Shown here: one piece after another, positions 32,699 through 43,118 of the stretch
Layout: the number at the start of each line of letters is the position of its first letter
Numbering within the stretch: position 1 is the stretch's first letter
Assembly: GCA_041488235.1 (NCBI GenBank)
Contig: JBGPOW010000001.1
Span: 1 to 64,000 of the forward strand
DNA: 64,000 bases
Direction: 5' to 3'
Source of the DNA: DP-19 sp041488235
GTDB lineage: Bacteria; Desulfobacterota; Binatia; UTPRO1
Made by a program: the position numbers and the translations under genes
Notes under the pieces: model-generated
The model's input: the letters and a program-made list of their open reading frames with translations, nothing else
What the model was told of the DNA's origin: nothing
The model's database searches: none

Positions 32699-34042
32699 GT
32701 GTTCGACACTCTCGGCGACAAGCTCGACCTCGTTTTCAAGCGGCTCCGCGGCCACGGCCGCATCACCGAGCGCCACATGACGGAAGCCCTGCGGGAGATC
32801 CGCATGGCGCTCCTCGAGGCCGACGTCGCACTCCCGGTCGTGCAAACGTTCGTCGAGCGCGTTCGCGAGCAGGCGCTCGGTCAGGAGGTGCTGCGCAGCC
32901 TGACGCCGGAGCAGCACTTGGTGAAGTTCGTGCACCAAGAGCTCACGCGCACGATGGGAGGCGAGACCACCGTCCTCGACCTCGGCGCACCGCCGCCCGT
33001 CGCCGTCATGCTCGTCGGGCTGCAAGGATCCGGCAAGACGACGACGGCCGCGAAGCTCGCGCGGCACCTGAAGACGGAGAAGGGTCGCCGGCCGTACCTC
33101 GTCCCCGCTGACGTGTATCGGCCAGCGGCGATCGAGCAGCTGACGACGCTCGGGCGGCAGATCGGCTGCCCCGTGCACCCCTCGACCGCCGACATGGATC
33201 CCGTCGAGATCGCGCGCGCGGCGCAGGCGGCGGCGCGCTCGCAGAACCTCGACACCCTCATCCTCGACACCGCCGGGCGGCTGCACATCGACGACGAGCT
33301 CATGGCCGAGCTCGAGCGGATCAAGGCCGCGATCACGCCGAAGCACGTGCTGCTCGTCGCCGACGCGATGACCGGCCAGGACGCGGTGAACGTCGCGCAG
33401 GGATTCCACGAGCGCCTCGCGATCGGCGGGGTCGTGCTGACGAAGCTCGAGGGCGACGCCCGCGGTGGCGCGGCGCTCTCGATCCGCGAGATGAGCGGCG
33501 CGCCGATTTATTTCGTCGGCGTCGGCGAGAAGCTCGAGGCGCTGGAGCCGTTCTATCCGGACCGCATGGCGTCGCGGATCCTCGGCAAGGGCGACATCCT
33601 TTCTCTCATCGAAAAAGTCGAGAAGGCGTACGACCATCGTCAAGCGGAAGCGCTCGAGAAGAAGCTCCGCAAGAACGAGTTCACGCTGGAGGACTTTCGC
33701 GATCAGCTGCAAATGGTGAAGCGCCTGGGCTCCATGGGCGAGATCCTCGGCATGATCCCGGGTATGAAAAAGCTCACGTCCAAGCTCGATCCGGGCGTGG
33801 CGGACGCCGAGCTGAAAAAAGTCGAGGCGATCGTCAATTCCATGACGAACCAGGAGCGACGAAACGACGCGATGATCAACGGCAGCCGGCGTAAACGCAT
33901 CGCGCTCGGCAGCGGAACCAGCGTCGCCGACGTGAATCGCTTCCTGAAACAATATGCACAGACAAAAAAGATGATGAAACAACTCACCAAGCTCGGTCGG
34001 CCGGGCGGTGGTAATCCGTTTTCACAGCTGATGCCCGGCTGA
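32699..34042 (+). CDS. ffh: Signal recognition particle protein Ffh
   Basis: A 447-residue SRP GTPase. The N domain starts FDTLGDKLDLVFKRLRG; the G domain has GLQGSGKT (107-114), DVYRPAAIEQL, LDTAGRLHIDDELM and TKLEGDARGG; and the Met-rich M domain ends MGEILGMIPGMKKL...TKKMMKQLTKLGRPGG. It binds signal sequences and SRP RNA and docks with FtsY. The start at GTG 32699 matches the family and the promoter position; an upstream in-frame start at 32657 would coincide with the transcription start. It leads the rpsP-rplS operon. Confidence 0.96.
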   Translation: MFDTLGDKLDLVFKRLRGHGRITERHMTEALREIRMALLEADVALPVVQTFVERVREQALGQEVLRSLTPEQHLVKFVHQELTRTMGGETTVLDLGAPPPVAVMLVGLQGSGKTTTAAKLARHLKTEKGRRPYLVPADVYRPAAIEQLTTLGRQIGCPVHPSTADMDPVEIARAAQAAARSQNLDTLILDTAGRLHIDDELMAELERIKAAITPKHVLLVADAMTGQDAVNVAQGFHERLAIGGVVLTKLEGDARGGAALSIREMSGAPIYFVGVGEKLEALEPFYPDRMASRILGKGDILSLIEKVEKAYDHRQAEALEKKLRKNEFTLEDFRDQLQMVKRLGSMGEILGMIPGMKKLTSKLDPGVADAELKKVEAIVNSMTNQERRNDAMINGSRRKRIALGSGTSVADVNRFLKQYAQTKKMMKQLTKLGRPGGGNPFSQLMPG

Positions 34043-34063
34043 GCCGGGCGCGAAAGGAGCATC

Positions 34064-34342
34064 ATGAGCGTCACCATCCGACTCGCCCGTCACGGTACCA
34101 AGAAGCACGCGTTCTATCGCATCGTGGTCGCCGACACGTCCGCACCGCGCGATGGGCGTTTCATCGATCAGGTCGGCACGTACGATCCCCTTCCGAATCC
34201 ACCTCGGGTTGACTTCAAAAAAGAAAAACTCCATGAGTGGATCCGCCGGGGAGCCCTACCCTCGCAAACCGTCTCCGAGTTGATCAAGAGAGCGGGCGTC
34301 GCGCCGGGGACAAGCGAAAGTTCTGGGCGGGAGGCATCATGA
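34064..34342 (+). CDS. rpsP: 30S ribosomal protein S16
   Basis: A 92-residue S16: VTIRLARHGTKKHAFYRIVVAD, FIDQVGTYDPLPNPP and the C-terminal helix WIRRGALPSQTVSELIKRAG. It is a primary 30S assembly protein. GAAAGGAG precedes the ATG. The stop overlaps the khpA start (ATGA). Confidence 0.97.
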   Translation: MSVTIRLARHGTKKHAFYRIVVADTSAPRDGRFIDQVGTYDPLPNPPRVDFKKEKLHEWIRRGALPSQTVSELIKRAGVAPGTSESSGREAS

Positions 34343-34575
34343 AAGAGCTGGTGCAGTATCTGGCCCGCTACCTCGTCAACAATCCGGATGCGGTCGAGGT
34401 CAAGGAAACGCAGGGCGATACGGCATCAGTTCTCGAATTGAAGGTCGCGCGCGAAGATCTCGGCCGCATCATCGGCAAGCAGGGTCGGACCGCCAAATCG
34501 ATCCGTACGATTTTGAACGCGGCGGCCTCGCGTACCAATCGGAAGGTGGTTTTGGAGATCATCGAGGACAAGTAG
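34339..34575 (+). CDS. khpA: KH-domain RNA-binding protein KhpA
   Basis: A 78-residue protein consisting of one KH domain; the GxxG loop is in LGRIIGKQGRTAKSIRTIL. It binds RNA, usually as a heteromer with KhpB, and is commonly placed between rpsP and rimM, as here. Start ATG 34339 overlaps the rpsP stop. Confidence 0.95.
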   Translation: MKELVQYLARYLVNNPDAVEVKETQGDTASVLELKVAREDLGRIIGKQGRTAKSIRTILNAAASRTNRKVVLEIIEDK

Positions 34576-34625
34576 GCGACCGATGACGTCGGATCCGATC
34601 GGCCTGTCGTCGCGTGCGCGTCACC

Positions 34626-35240
34626 ATGAGCGAAGGAGCTGGGAAAACATCTCCGGAGCGGCTCGTGCCGCTCGGGGTGATCGTCGGCACCCACGGTGTC
34701 GCCGGACTCGTTCGTTTCCATCCCTATAACGATTCCGCCGCCGCCCTCGCGGCACCTTGCCTCGTATTTTTGCAGAATCGCCGCCCGAGCCGGGGCGCCG
34801 ATTCCGCAGCACGGTCTCGCGGAGCCTCCGCTGACGCACCGCGTCCCGTCGCGTCCGATACCGCTGCGCCGCGACCGTTTCGGTTGCTGAGCGCGCGGCC
34901 GCACGGTCGGCTCATGCTGCTGCAATTCGCCGACGCGACGACGATCGAGGCGGCTACGCCGCTCGTCGGCTTCGTTCTCGCGATCGCTGAGGCCGATCTC
35001 CCGGCCGTGCGTCCCGGCGAGTTTTACGCCTACCAGCTCGAGGGGCTCGACGTCGTGACGAGCGGCGGCGAGCGTCTGGGCACGGTCGACCACCTGATCC
35101 CGACCGGCAGCAACGAGGTGCTCGTCGTCCGCGACGGCGCGCGCGAGCATCTGATTCCGGTAATCGCCGACGTCGTCCGGGAAGTCGATCTCGCTGACCG
35201 TAAGATCGTGATCGAGCCCATCGAAGGGCTCCTCGACTGA
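34626..35240 (+). CDS. rimM: Ribosome maturation factor RimM (with low-complexity insert)
   Basis: About 204 residues. The N-terminal half has the family motif LGVIVGTHGVAGLVRFHPY and ATPLVGFVLAI, and the C-terminal PRC-type half has EFYAYQLEGLDVVTSGGERLG, NEVLVVRDGAREHLIPVI and IVIEPIEGLLD. RimM assists 16S processing and 30S assembly. Residues about 50-82 are an extra Arg/Ala/Ser/Pro-rich insert between the first two strands that most family members lack. GTG 34614 is an alternative start. Confidence 0.92.
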   Translation: MSEGAGKTSPERLVPLGVIVGTHGVAGLVRFHPYNDSAAALAAPCLVFLQNRRPSRGADSAARSRGASADAPRPVASDTAAPRPFRLLSARPHGRLMLLQFADATTIEAATPLVGFVLAIAEADLPAVRPGEFYAYQLEGLDVVTSGGERLGTVDHLIPTGSNEVLVVRDGAREHLIPVIADVVREVDLADRKIVIEPIEGLLD

Positions 35241-35245
35241 CGCCG

Positions 35246-35920
35246 ATGCACGTGCACCTGCTCACGATTTTTCCCGAATTCTTCGCGACGCCGCTCGCGG
35301 TGGGCGTTCCCAAGCGCGCACGCGACGTGGGGGCGCTGCGCGTCTCGCTCGTCGATCTGCGCGAGTACACGACCGACCGCCACCGCTCGACCGACGACTA
35401 CCCATACGGCGGCGGCCCGGGAATGGTGATGAAAGCGGAGCCCATCATCGATGCACTCGAGGCGGTTCGTGCTGGCGCGCCCCACGTGCGCCGCGTGCTG
35501 CTCTCGCCGCGCGGCCCGGTGCTGTCGCACGCCCGTGTCGCGGCGCTCGCTCTGGAGCCCGATCTGGCGCTCGTCTGCGGGCGCTACGAGGGCATCGACG
35601 AGCGCGTCCGCGAGTTCGTCGACGAGGAGCTCTCGATCGGCGACTACGTGCTCTCCGGCGGCGAGGCGGCGGCCCTGGTCGTGCTCGACGCAGTCACCCG
35701 CCTCCTGCCCGGCGTCCTCGGAAACGCCGAGTCCGCGGCCGCGGAATCGTTCGTCACCGGCCTGCTCGAGTATCCGCAGTACACGCGCCCCGAGGTCGTG
35801 CGCGGCGTCGGCGTGCCGTCGGTCCTGCTGTCGGGCGACCACGCGGCCGTCGCGCGGTGGCGCGAGACGCAGGCGCGCGAGCTCACGCGCCGCGTTCGGC
35901 CGGATCTGGTGGAGGAATGA
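35246..35920 (+). CDS. trmD: tRNA (guanine-37-N1)-methyltransferase TrmD
   Basis: A 224-residue SPOUT methyltransferase: VHLLTIFPEFF, DDYPYGGGPGMVMKAEPI, LVCGRYEGIDERVREF and SIGDYVLSGGEAAALV form the knotted SAM site. It makes m1G37 in tRNAs and prevents +1 frameshifting. It follows rimM by 5 nt. The C-terminal domain is slightly short compared with E. coli (about 30 residues less). Confidence 0.97.
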   Translation: MHVHLLTIFPEFFATPLAVGVPKRARDVGALRVSLVDLREYTTDRHRSTDDYPYGGGPGMVMKAEPIIDALEAVRAGAPHVRRVLLSPRGPVLSHARVAALALEPDLALVCGRYEGIDERVREFVDEELSIGDYVLSGGEAAALVVLDAVTRLLPGVLGNAESAAAESFVTGLLEYPQYTRPEVVRGVGVPSVLLSGDHAAVARWRETQARELTRRVRPDLVEE

Positions 35921-35921
35921 G

Positions 35922-36506
35922 ATGGCGCTCCTCTACGTCGCCCTCCTCCACTTCCCGGTGTACGACAAGAACGGCGCCGTCGTGACGTCGGCGGTGACGC
36001 ACATGGACATTCACGACATCGCGCGCTCCGGCCGCACGTTCGGCGTACGTCGGTTCTACGTCGTCACACCGGTCCGTGCGCTGCGCGATCTCGCGGCGCG
36101 CATCCTCGAGCATTGGGAGACCGGGCACGGCGCGGAGTACAACCGCACGCGCAAGGACGCCCTCGAGATCGTCCGTCTGACGGAGGATCTCGACGATACC
36201 ATCATCGACGTCGAGCACGACGCCGGCGCCCCGCCGCTGTTGCTCGTCACCTCGGCGCGGACGCGCCGGCCGACCCTCGGCTACGGGGCGCTTCGCCGCC
36301 TGATTCGCGATGGCGTCCGCCCGCTGCTGGTGCTCTTCGGCACAGGCTGGGGACTCACCGAGGAAGTCATCGGACGCGCCGACCATCTCTTGCCCGCGAT
36401 CACGGGCATCGGCACCTACAACCATCTCTCCGTTCGGACCGCCGCCGGGATCATCCTCGATCGGGTGTGCGGCGCACGCGACGAGGCAGAGGAGGCACGC
36501 ACATGA
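35922..36506 (+). CDS. SPOUT-like RNA methyltransferase (Methyltrn_RNA_4 type)
   Basis: A 194-residue protein: LYVALLHFPVYDKNGAVVTSAVTHMDIHDIARSGRTFGV at the start (in the first 45 residues), FYVVTPVRALRDLAARIL, LVTSARTRRPTLGY and LLVLFGTGWGLTEEV. This matches the predicted RNA methyltransferase family found between trmD and rplS in Deltaproteobacteria and Aquificae; the target RNA is not known. GGAGG ribosome site; the stop overlaps rplS as ATGA. Confidence 0.88.
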   Translation: MALLYVALLHFPVYDKNGAVVTSAVTHMDIHDIARSGRTFGVRRFYVVTPVRALRDLAARILEHWETGHGAEYNRTRKDALEIVRLTEDLDDTIIDVEHDAGAPPLLLVTSARTRRPTLGYGALRRLIRDGVRPLLVLFGTGWGLTEEVIGRADHLLPAITGIGTYNHLSVRTAAGIILDRVCGARDEAEEART

Positions 36507-36856
36507 ACGTCATCGACGGCATCGAGGCGCAACAGCTGAAGGACAATCAACCGGAGTTCCGCTCCGGCGACACGCTACGGGTCCACGTACGCATCATCGA
36601 AGGCGAGAAGGAGCGTATCCAGGTCTTCGAGGGCGTCTGCATTCGACGCAGCGGCGGTGGCAGCCGCGAGACGTTCACGGTTCGGAAGACGTCCTACGGC
36701 GTCGGCGTCGAGCGCACCTTCCCGTTGCACTCACCGCGGATCGACAAGATCGACGTCACCGCGCGAGGTCGCGTGCGACGCGCGAAGCTCTACTACCTGC
36801 GCGAGCTCTCCGGCAAAGCGGCCCGCATCCAGGAGGAGACCGCCGCGCCGCGCTAG
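36503..36856 (+). CDS. rplS: 50S ribosomal protein L19
   Basis: A 117-residue L19: FRSGDTLRVHVRIIEGEKERIQVFEGVCIRR, ETFTVRKTSYGVGVERTFPLHSPRIDKI and RAKLYYLRELSGKAARI. It sits at the 30S-50S interface. Last gene of the ffh/rpsP operon; its stop directly abuts the stop of the convergent bactofilin gene with no gap. Confidence 0.97.
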   Translation: MNVIDGIEAQQLKDNQPEFRSGDTLRVHVRIIEGEKERIQVFEGVCIRRSGGGSRETFTVRKTSYGVGVERTFPLHSPRIDKIDVTARGRVRRAKLYYLRELSGKAARIQEETAAPR

Positions 36857-37309
36857 CTAACCGCGCGCGGGACGCTCCAACGCAGCGGCGTGCTCGTCGC
36901 TCATGCGGCAGTCGCCCTCGAAGGTTCCACCCTCGACGAGGATCAACGTCTTCGTCTCGATCGTCCCGGTGACGCGGCCGCCCGCCTGAATCTCGACGCG
37001 CTCGGCGCCGAGGATCTGGCCGCGCACCTCGCCGGCGACGACCAAGCTCGTCGGCCACACCGTGCCTTGCACCTGGCCGCCTTTGGCGATCACCAAGAGA
37101 TCGCTCGCCCGCACCTCGCCGCGTAGACGACCGTCGATGCGCGTCGGCGTCGTGAAATTGAGCTTGCCGCTGACCTGTGTGCCGGGGTCGAGAAACGTGC
37201 GGATCTCGCGCCATCCGATGAGACCGGCCTCGGGCACGCGCGCCGCAATCGGTTTCGGAGAGGCCGGCCGCTGCACCACCTCCCGCCGCCGTCGCCATCG
37301 CTCCCGCAC
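36857..37309 (-). CDS. Bactofilin (polymer-forming cytoskeletal protein)
   Basis: A 150-residue protein whose central part (about 38-130) is a DUF583/bactofilin beta-helix: repeated short strands such as VSGKLNFTTPTRIDGRLRGE, LLVIAKGGQVQGTVWP and VEIQAGGRVTGTIETKTLIL. Bactofilins polymerise without nucleotide into cytoskeletal filaments and recruit cell-wall enzymes. The basic N-terminus (RERWRRRREVV) could bind membrane. GTG start with AGGAGA upstream; 14 nt after dppF. Confidence 0.88.
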   Translation of the reverse strand: MRERWRRRREVVQRPASPKPIAARVPEAGLIGWREIRTFLDPGTQVSGKLNFTTPTRIDGRLRGEVRASDLLVIAKGGQVQGTVWPTSLVVAGEVRGQILGAERVEIQAGGRVTGTIETKTLILVEGGTFEGDCRMSDEHAAALERPARG

Positions 37310-37323
37310 TACTCTCCTCTAGA

Positions 37324-38369
37324 TCATCTCGGAGGCGCGGGGAAGACATAACATGCGACCGCGTGCTCGTCGGCTCCTGCGATCAGGGGAGGAGCCTCAC
37401 GTCGGCAGCGGTCCTCGGCGTACGGACAGCGGGGATGAAACGCGCACCCGGTCGGCGGATTGACGGGACTCGGGACGTCACCGCCGAGTCGGATGCGATC
37501 AGGGCGACGACGCGGGTCAGGGACCGGAACCGCAGACAGCAACGCCTTTGTGTAGGGGTGACGCGGATTGCGATACAGCTCCGCACGCGGCGCCTGCTCG
37601 ACGATCTTCCCGAGGTACATCACCGCGACGCGATGGCTGACGTGCGCGACGACGCGCAGGTCGTGCGAGATGAAGAGATACGCGAGCCGCATTTCGTCCT
37701 GCAGCCGACGGAGGAGGTTCAGCACTTGCGCCTGGATCGAGACGTCGAGCGCGGACACCGGTTCGTCGGCAACGATGAACCGCGGCCCCACGGCGAGCGC
37801 GCGCGCGATGCCGACCCGCTGGCGCTGTCCGCCGCTGAACTCGTGCGGATAGCGATCGTAGTGCTCCGGCTGCAGGCCGACCTTCTCGAGGAGCTCGTGC
37901 ACGCGTTCGCGCTTGGCGGCGCCGCGCGCGAGACCGTGGATCTCGATGCCCTCGGCGACGATCGCGCCGATCCGCATGCGCGGATTCAAGGACGCGTACG
38001 GATCTTGAAAGACGATTTGCATTTCGCGGCGCATCGCGCGGAGTTCGCGTCCGGAGAGCGCGAGAACGTCGCGTCCCGCGAACGACACCGAGCCCGCCGT
38101 CGGCTCGGTGAGTCGCAAGATGCAGCGCCCGAGCGTCGATTTGCCGCTTCCCGACTCGCCGACGATACCCAGCGTCTCGCCGCTTCGAACGATCAGGTCG
38201 ACGCCGGCGACGGCGTGCACGGTCGCGCGCGCCCGTCCGAGGAACCCGCCGCCGATCGGAAACTCCTTGCGCAGGCCGCGCACCTCGACGAGCGCCGCAC
38301 CACTCGCGACCTCACCCTCGTCGCCACGAGGAGCCGCACCGGTCGCGCCGATAGGCGAGACGACGTCGC

Positions 38370-38373
<4 letters not shown>
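37324..38373 (-). CDS. dppF: Dipeptide/oligopeptide ABC transporter ATPase (DppF/OppF type)
   Basis: A 349-residue ATPase: Walker A VGESGSGKSTLGR, Q-loop VFQDPYASLNP, signature EFSGGQRQRVGIARAL, Walker B FIVADEPVSALD, H-loop LFISHDL, and the C-terminal oligopeptide-transporter extension with the Cys cluster GCAFHPRCPYAEDRC (a possible iron-sulfur site in this family). Pairs with DppD to power peptide import. ATG 38373 overlaps the dppD stop. Confidence 0.93.
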
Positions 38374-39392
<1,019 letters not shown>

Positions 39393-39396
39393 GACA

Positions 39397-40398
39397 TCAT
39401 CCGCGCACTCCGAACGTGCGCGGATCGAGCGCGTCGCGCAGGTAATCACCGAGAAAGTTGAATGCCATGATCGTGACGAAGATAAAGACCCCGGGGGCCA
39501 AGATCCAGGGGAACTGCGCGATGCTCTGCACGTTCTGCGCGTCCGCGAGCAGGTTGCCCCAGCTCGCGCTCGGCTCCTGGATGCCGAGGCCGAGGAGCGA
39601 GAGCGCGCTCTCACCCAGAATGAACCCGGGGATGCTGAGCGTCGCGGCGACGATCGTGTACCCGAACGTGGCGGGAATCACGTGCCGCACGATGATGCGC
39701 GTGCGGCTCGCCCCCAACGCGCGCGCGCTCTGCACGTACTCGAGCTCACGGATCGACGCCACCATGCCGCGAATGATGCGCGCGAATCCGGCCCAGCGGA
39801 TGAAGCTCATGATGACGACGATCATGAAGAAGGTCTCGGCCGACCCGAGCGACGGCGGGATCAGCGCCGCCAGGGCGAGGAGGAAGTAAAACGACGGCAG
39901 CGACATCAGTACCTCCGTCGCCCGCATGATCAGATTGTCCGTGCGGCCGCCGAAGTAGCCCGCGATGGCGCCGACGATGATGCCGATCGTGAAGCTGATC
40001 GCGACGCCGACGACGCCGACGGTGAGACTGATACGCCCGCCGTACACGATGCGCGAGAAGAGGTCCCGCCCGAGCCCGTCGGTCCCGAGCAGGAAGAATC
40101 GATCGTCGGGGCGCGCAGTGGTGAGCAGCACGCCGCGGCTGAACCAGGCGAGCGGGACGCGCCGCTCCTCCTCGCGATACACTCGTCCCGATCCCCCGCC
40201 CAGACGCAGCGCACGCGTATAGAGCACTCCCTCGTCGGCCCAGCGTGACGGTGGATTCACGTGAACGCCCGACGGCGGACAGTTCGGATACTCCCGGCTC
40301 TGCATCGCGTAGTCGTACGGCGCGATCCACGGCGCAAAGACCGCGCTTGCGTAGAGAACACAGAGTACGACGAGGCTCGCGATCGCCGTCCAGCTCAT
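39397..40398 (-). CDS. dppC: Dipeptide/oligopeptide ABC permease (DppC type)
   Basis: A 333-residue inner-membrane permease. An N-terminal helix (MSWTAIASLVVLCVLYASAV) is followed by a longer than usual periplasmic loop (about 70 residues, to VLLTTARPDDRFFLLG). Then come the DppC blocks GTDGLGRDLFSRIVYGGRIS and the EAA-loop ALGASRTRIIVRHVIP. GTG 40413 is an alternative start just after the dppB stop. Confidence 0.92.
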   Translation of the reverse strand: MSWTAIASLVVLCVLYASAVFAPWIAPYDYAMQSREYPNCPPSGVHVNPPSRWADEGVLYTRALRLGGGSGRVYREEERRVPLAWFSRGVLLTTARPDDRFFLLGTDGLGRDLFSRIVYGGRISLTVGVVGVAISFTIGIIVGAIAGYFGGRTDNLIMRATEVLMSLPSFYFLLALAALIPPSLGSAETFFMIVVIMSFIRWAGFARIIRGMVASIRELEYVQSARALGASRTRIIVRHVIPATFGYTIVAATLSIPGFILGESALSLLGLGIQEPSASWGNLLADAQNVQSIAQFPWILAPGVFIFVTIMAFNFLGDYLRDALDPRTFGVRG

Positions 40399-40421
40399 GC
40401 GTCGCACGGCCACCCTCGTCG

Positions 40422-41405
40422 CTACCGTACCGCCTCGAGCGTGGTGAGCTCGATGCGCGGGTCGACGAGCGTCAATGCGACGTCGGCCATGAGGTTGCCG
40501 AGAAGCAGCAGCACCGCGCTCATGAGAACGGACCCCATCACGAGATAGACGTCGAGCGAGCGCACGGCGTCGAGCATCAACGTGCCGAGGCCCTGCAGGT
40601 TCATCACCGCCTCGACGAGCGCCGCGCCGCCGAGGAGCGTCCCGAGCTCGTAGCCCGCGAGCGTCACGAACGGGTTCAGCGCGTTCCGCAAGATGTGCTT
40701 GCCGACCACGCGCCACTCGGGCAGCCCCTTCGCGCGGGCGGTGCGGACGTAGTCGGCGTGCTGGATCTCGAGGATGTTGCTGCGCATGAGCCGCATGAGG
40801 CTCGCCATGCCGCTCGTGCCGAGGACGATCACCGGCAGGACGAGGTGCGCCGCGCGATCGGCGATCTTTTCCAGCGGATCGAGGAGTGGATAGTCGACCG
40901 ACGTCGTGCCGCCGACGGGGAACCAGCCGGTCTCGAGCGCCAGATACATCAAGAGAAACGCGAGAAAGAAGCTCGGCACCGACATACCGAGGAACGAGAG
41001 GAACGAGAGCGCCCGATCCGTGATCGAGCCGCGCCGCAGCGCGACGATCGTCCCGATCGGGATCGCGAGTGCCCACGTGAAGACCATGCTCGCCACGGCG
41101 AGGATCATCGTGTTGAGCGCGCGCGACGCGATGAGGTCGACGACCGCGACGCGATACGCGATCGACATCCCGAGATCGAGGTGCAACGCCCGCCACGCCC
41201 AGCGGCCGTAGCGGACCAGGAGCGGCTGCCCGTAGCCGAACTCGACCTCCATTTGCCGGATCAGATCCGGCGAGATCGACGGATTGAGGCGCAGCGTGCT
41301 GAAGAAATCACCGGGCGCGAGATCGACGACGACGAACGAGAGGAACGTGATGCCGACGAGCAACGGCACCATCTGCAGCAGCCGGCGCGCAACGAACCGC
41401 AGCAT
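40422..41405 (-). CDS. dppB: Dipeptide/oligopeptide ABC permease (DppB type)
   Basis: A 327-residue permease with six predicted helices. The N-terminus MLRFVARRLLQMVPLLVGITFLSF is typical of DppB; the EAA-type loop is TARAKGLPEWRVVGKHILRNAL, and the end ALTLVDPRIEL matches the family. Three nt separate it from the binding-protein gene. Confidence 0.93.
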   Translation of the reverse strand: MLRFVARRLLQMVPLLVGITFLSFVVVDLAPGDFFSTLRLNPSISPDLIRQMEVEFGYGQPLLVRYGRWAWRALHLDLGMSIAYRVAVVDLIASRALNTMILAVASMVFTWALAIPIGTIVALRRGSITDRALSFLSFLGMSVPSFFLAFLLMYLALETGWFPVGGTTSVDYPLLDPLEKIADRAAHLVLPVIVLGTSGMASLMRLMRSNILEIQHADYVRTARAKGLPEWRVVGKHILRNALNPFVTLAGYELGTLLGGAALVEAVMNLQGLGTLMLDAVRSLDVYLVMGSVLMSAVLLLLGNLMADVALTLVDPRIELTTLEAVR

Positions 41406-41408
41406 CGC

Positions 41409-43118
41409 TCAGGGACGAATCGCGATGCGCTCGGGCTGGTAGAGCCCCCACGGCGTGAGCACGAAGTTCTCGAGGTACGACTTGTAGGCGACGAACTGCT
41501 CTTGCCGCACGAGCTGGATGAGCGGCAGCTCGCGATGGAGGATCTCCTGGATGCGCCAGTAGTGCTGCTTGCGCGCCTCGAGATCGAGCTCGCGCGCGCC
41601 GAGGTCGAGCTCGCGGTCGATCTCGGCCTCCCACGCGGTCCCCGGATGCTCTTGGTTCGGCTGCCAGAGATGCAGATTCCCCGACGAGCGCAGCAGGTTC
41701 GACGAGTTGTGCGGCTCGACGCCGCCGGTGAACCCCATCACCATCGCGTCCCAGTCGAAGTTGCTGGAGAGCTTCTCGACGAGCGTCGTGAACTCGAGCG
41801 GTCGATAGTTGACGCGGATCCCGAGCTTCGTCCAATCCTCTTTCAGGATGGAGCAGAGGCGCTCGCGAACCTGGTTGCCCGCGTTGGTCGAGAGGTCGAA
41901 CTCGAGCGGGTTGCCGCGCGCGTCCTCGCGGACGCCGTCGCCGTCGCGATCGACGTAGCCGCCCTCGGTGAGGAGCGCCCGTGCGCGCTCGAGGTCGTAC
42001 GCGTACGGCTCGAGGTTGGGATCGTAGAAGACTTTGTTCTCGGGCGAGATCGCCGACGTCGCACGCTCGCCGTGGCCGAAGTACGTGTTCGCGATCATGC
42101 TCTGCGCGTCGACGCTGTGGGCGATCGCCTGCAGGAACCGGGGATCGGTGAACCACTCGAGGCGCGGATCGCGGCGGCCGTCGTGCACGTAGTGCGTCGG
42201 GTTGCGGTTGAAGCTGACGAACAGCATTCCGGTGTCGAGGCCGACACGCTCCACCTTCACGTCGAGACGCTCGGCGCGGCCGCGGAGGTCGTCGATCTCC
42301 TCCGGGCGCGGCGCGTAGTAGTGCAGCTGCTGGTCGAGGAACTTGAGGTACATCGTGTTCTGGTCCGGCACGATGAGGAGCGCCTGCTCGGCGATCCGCG
42401 GCAGTGCAACACCGGCATCGTCGTGCATCCACCATGCTTCCCACCGGCGATACTGCAGGAGCTGCGCCGGGACATAGCGGCTCATGCGGTACGGTCCGGT
42501 GCCGACGAGCCTTTCGGGCGGCGTGTCGATTCCCCAGCTCTGCGCGAAGCTGCCGCCGGCGAGCGCCTGCCCGAGCACGTGCTTCGGAAGGATCGCGAAC
42601 CCGATGCTGTTGAGCAGCGGCGCGAACGGCTCCGCCAGGTGGAGGCGCACGGTCAGCGGATCGACGACCTCCACGTCGATGCGCTTCCCGCCGACGGTCA
42701 GCACGTGCTTCAGGCTGTTCGGGACCTTCGGGTCGTAGATGGCATCGAACGTGAATGCCACGTCATCCGCGGTGAAGGGCTCGCCATCCTGCCAGTGGAC
42801 GTCCGGCCGCAGATGAAACGTCCAGATGGTGCCGGCTTCGTCGTGCTCCCAACTCGACGCGAGCATCGGCTCCGGCAAGGTCGTCCGCTGGTTCAACCGC
42901 ACGAGGCCTTCGAAGATGTCACCGACCGCGGCGGCGGACGCGCTGTCGACGGACATGAGCGGGTTGAAGGTCTTCGGATCGCTGATCGTCGCGGTGACCA
43001 AGCGATCGCCGCGGCGCAGACGTTCGTCACCGGCGCTGCGGCGGCATCCGGTCGCCACGGCGAGAACGAGCGCACAGAGCGCGAGCGCCGCCATACCGCG
43101 GCCTGCCGCACGCATCAC
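41409..43118 (-). CDS. dppA: Peptide-binding lipoprotein of ABC importer (SBP family 5)
   Basis: A 569-residue substrate-binding lipoprotein. The signal ends VATGC (Cys25). Family-5 blocks include DPKTFNPLMSVDSASAAAVG, TWTFHLRPDVHWQDGEPFTADDVAFTFD, LVGTGPYRMSRY, and a late AYKSYLENFVLTPWGLYQPERIAI. It delivers di/oligopeptides or related ligands to DppBC. Symbol by role in the cluster; the actual ligand is unknown. ATGA overlap with the upstream lipoprotein gene. Confidence 0.92.
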   Translation of the reverse strand: MMRAAGRGMAALALCALVLAVATGCRRSAGDERLRRGDRLVTATISDPKTFNPLMSVDSASAAAVGDIFEGLVRLNQRTTLPEPMLASSWEHDEAGTIWTFHLRPDVHWQDGEPFTADDVAFTFDAIYDPKVPNSLKHVLTVGGKRIDVEVVDPLTVRLHLAEPFAPLLNSIGFAILPKHVLGQALAGGSFAQSWGIDTPPERLVGTGPYRMSRYVPAQLLQYRRWEAWWMHDDAGVALPRIAEQALLIVPDQNTMYLKFLDQQLHYYAPRPEEIDDLRGRAERLDVKVERVGLDTGMLFVSFNRNPTHYVHDGRRDPRLEWFTDPRFLQAIAHSVDAQSMIANTYFGHGERATSAISPENKVFYDPNLEPYAYDLERARALLTEGGYVDRDGDGVREDARGNPLEFDLSTNAGNQVRERLCSILKEDWTKLGIRVNYRPLEFTTLVEKLSSNFDWDAMVMGFTGGVEPHNSSNLLRSSGNLHLWQPNQEHPGTAWEAEIDRELDLGARELDLEARKQHYWRIQEILHRELPLIQLVRQEQFVAYKSYLENFVLTPWGLYQPERIAIRP

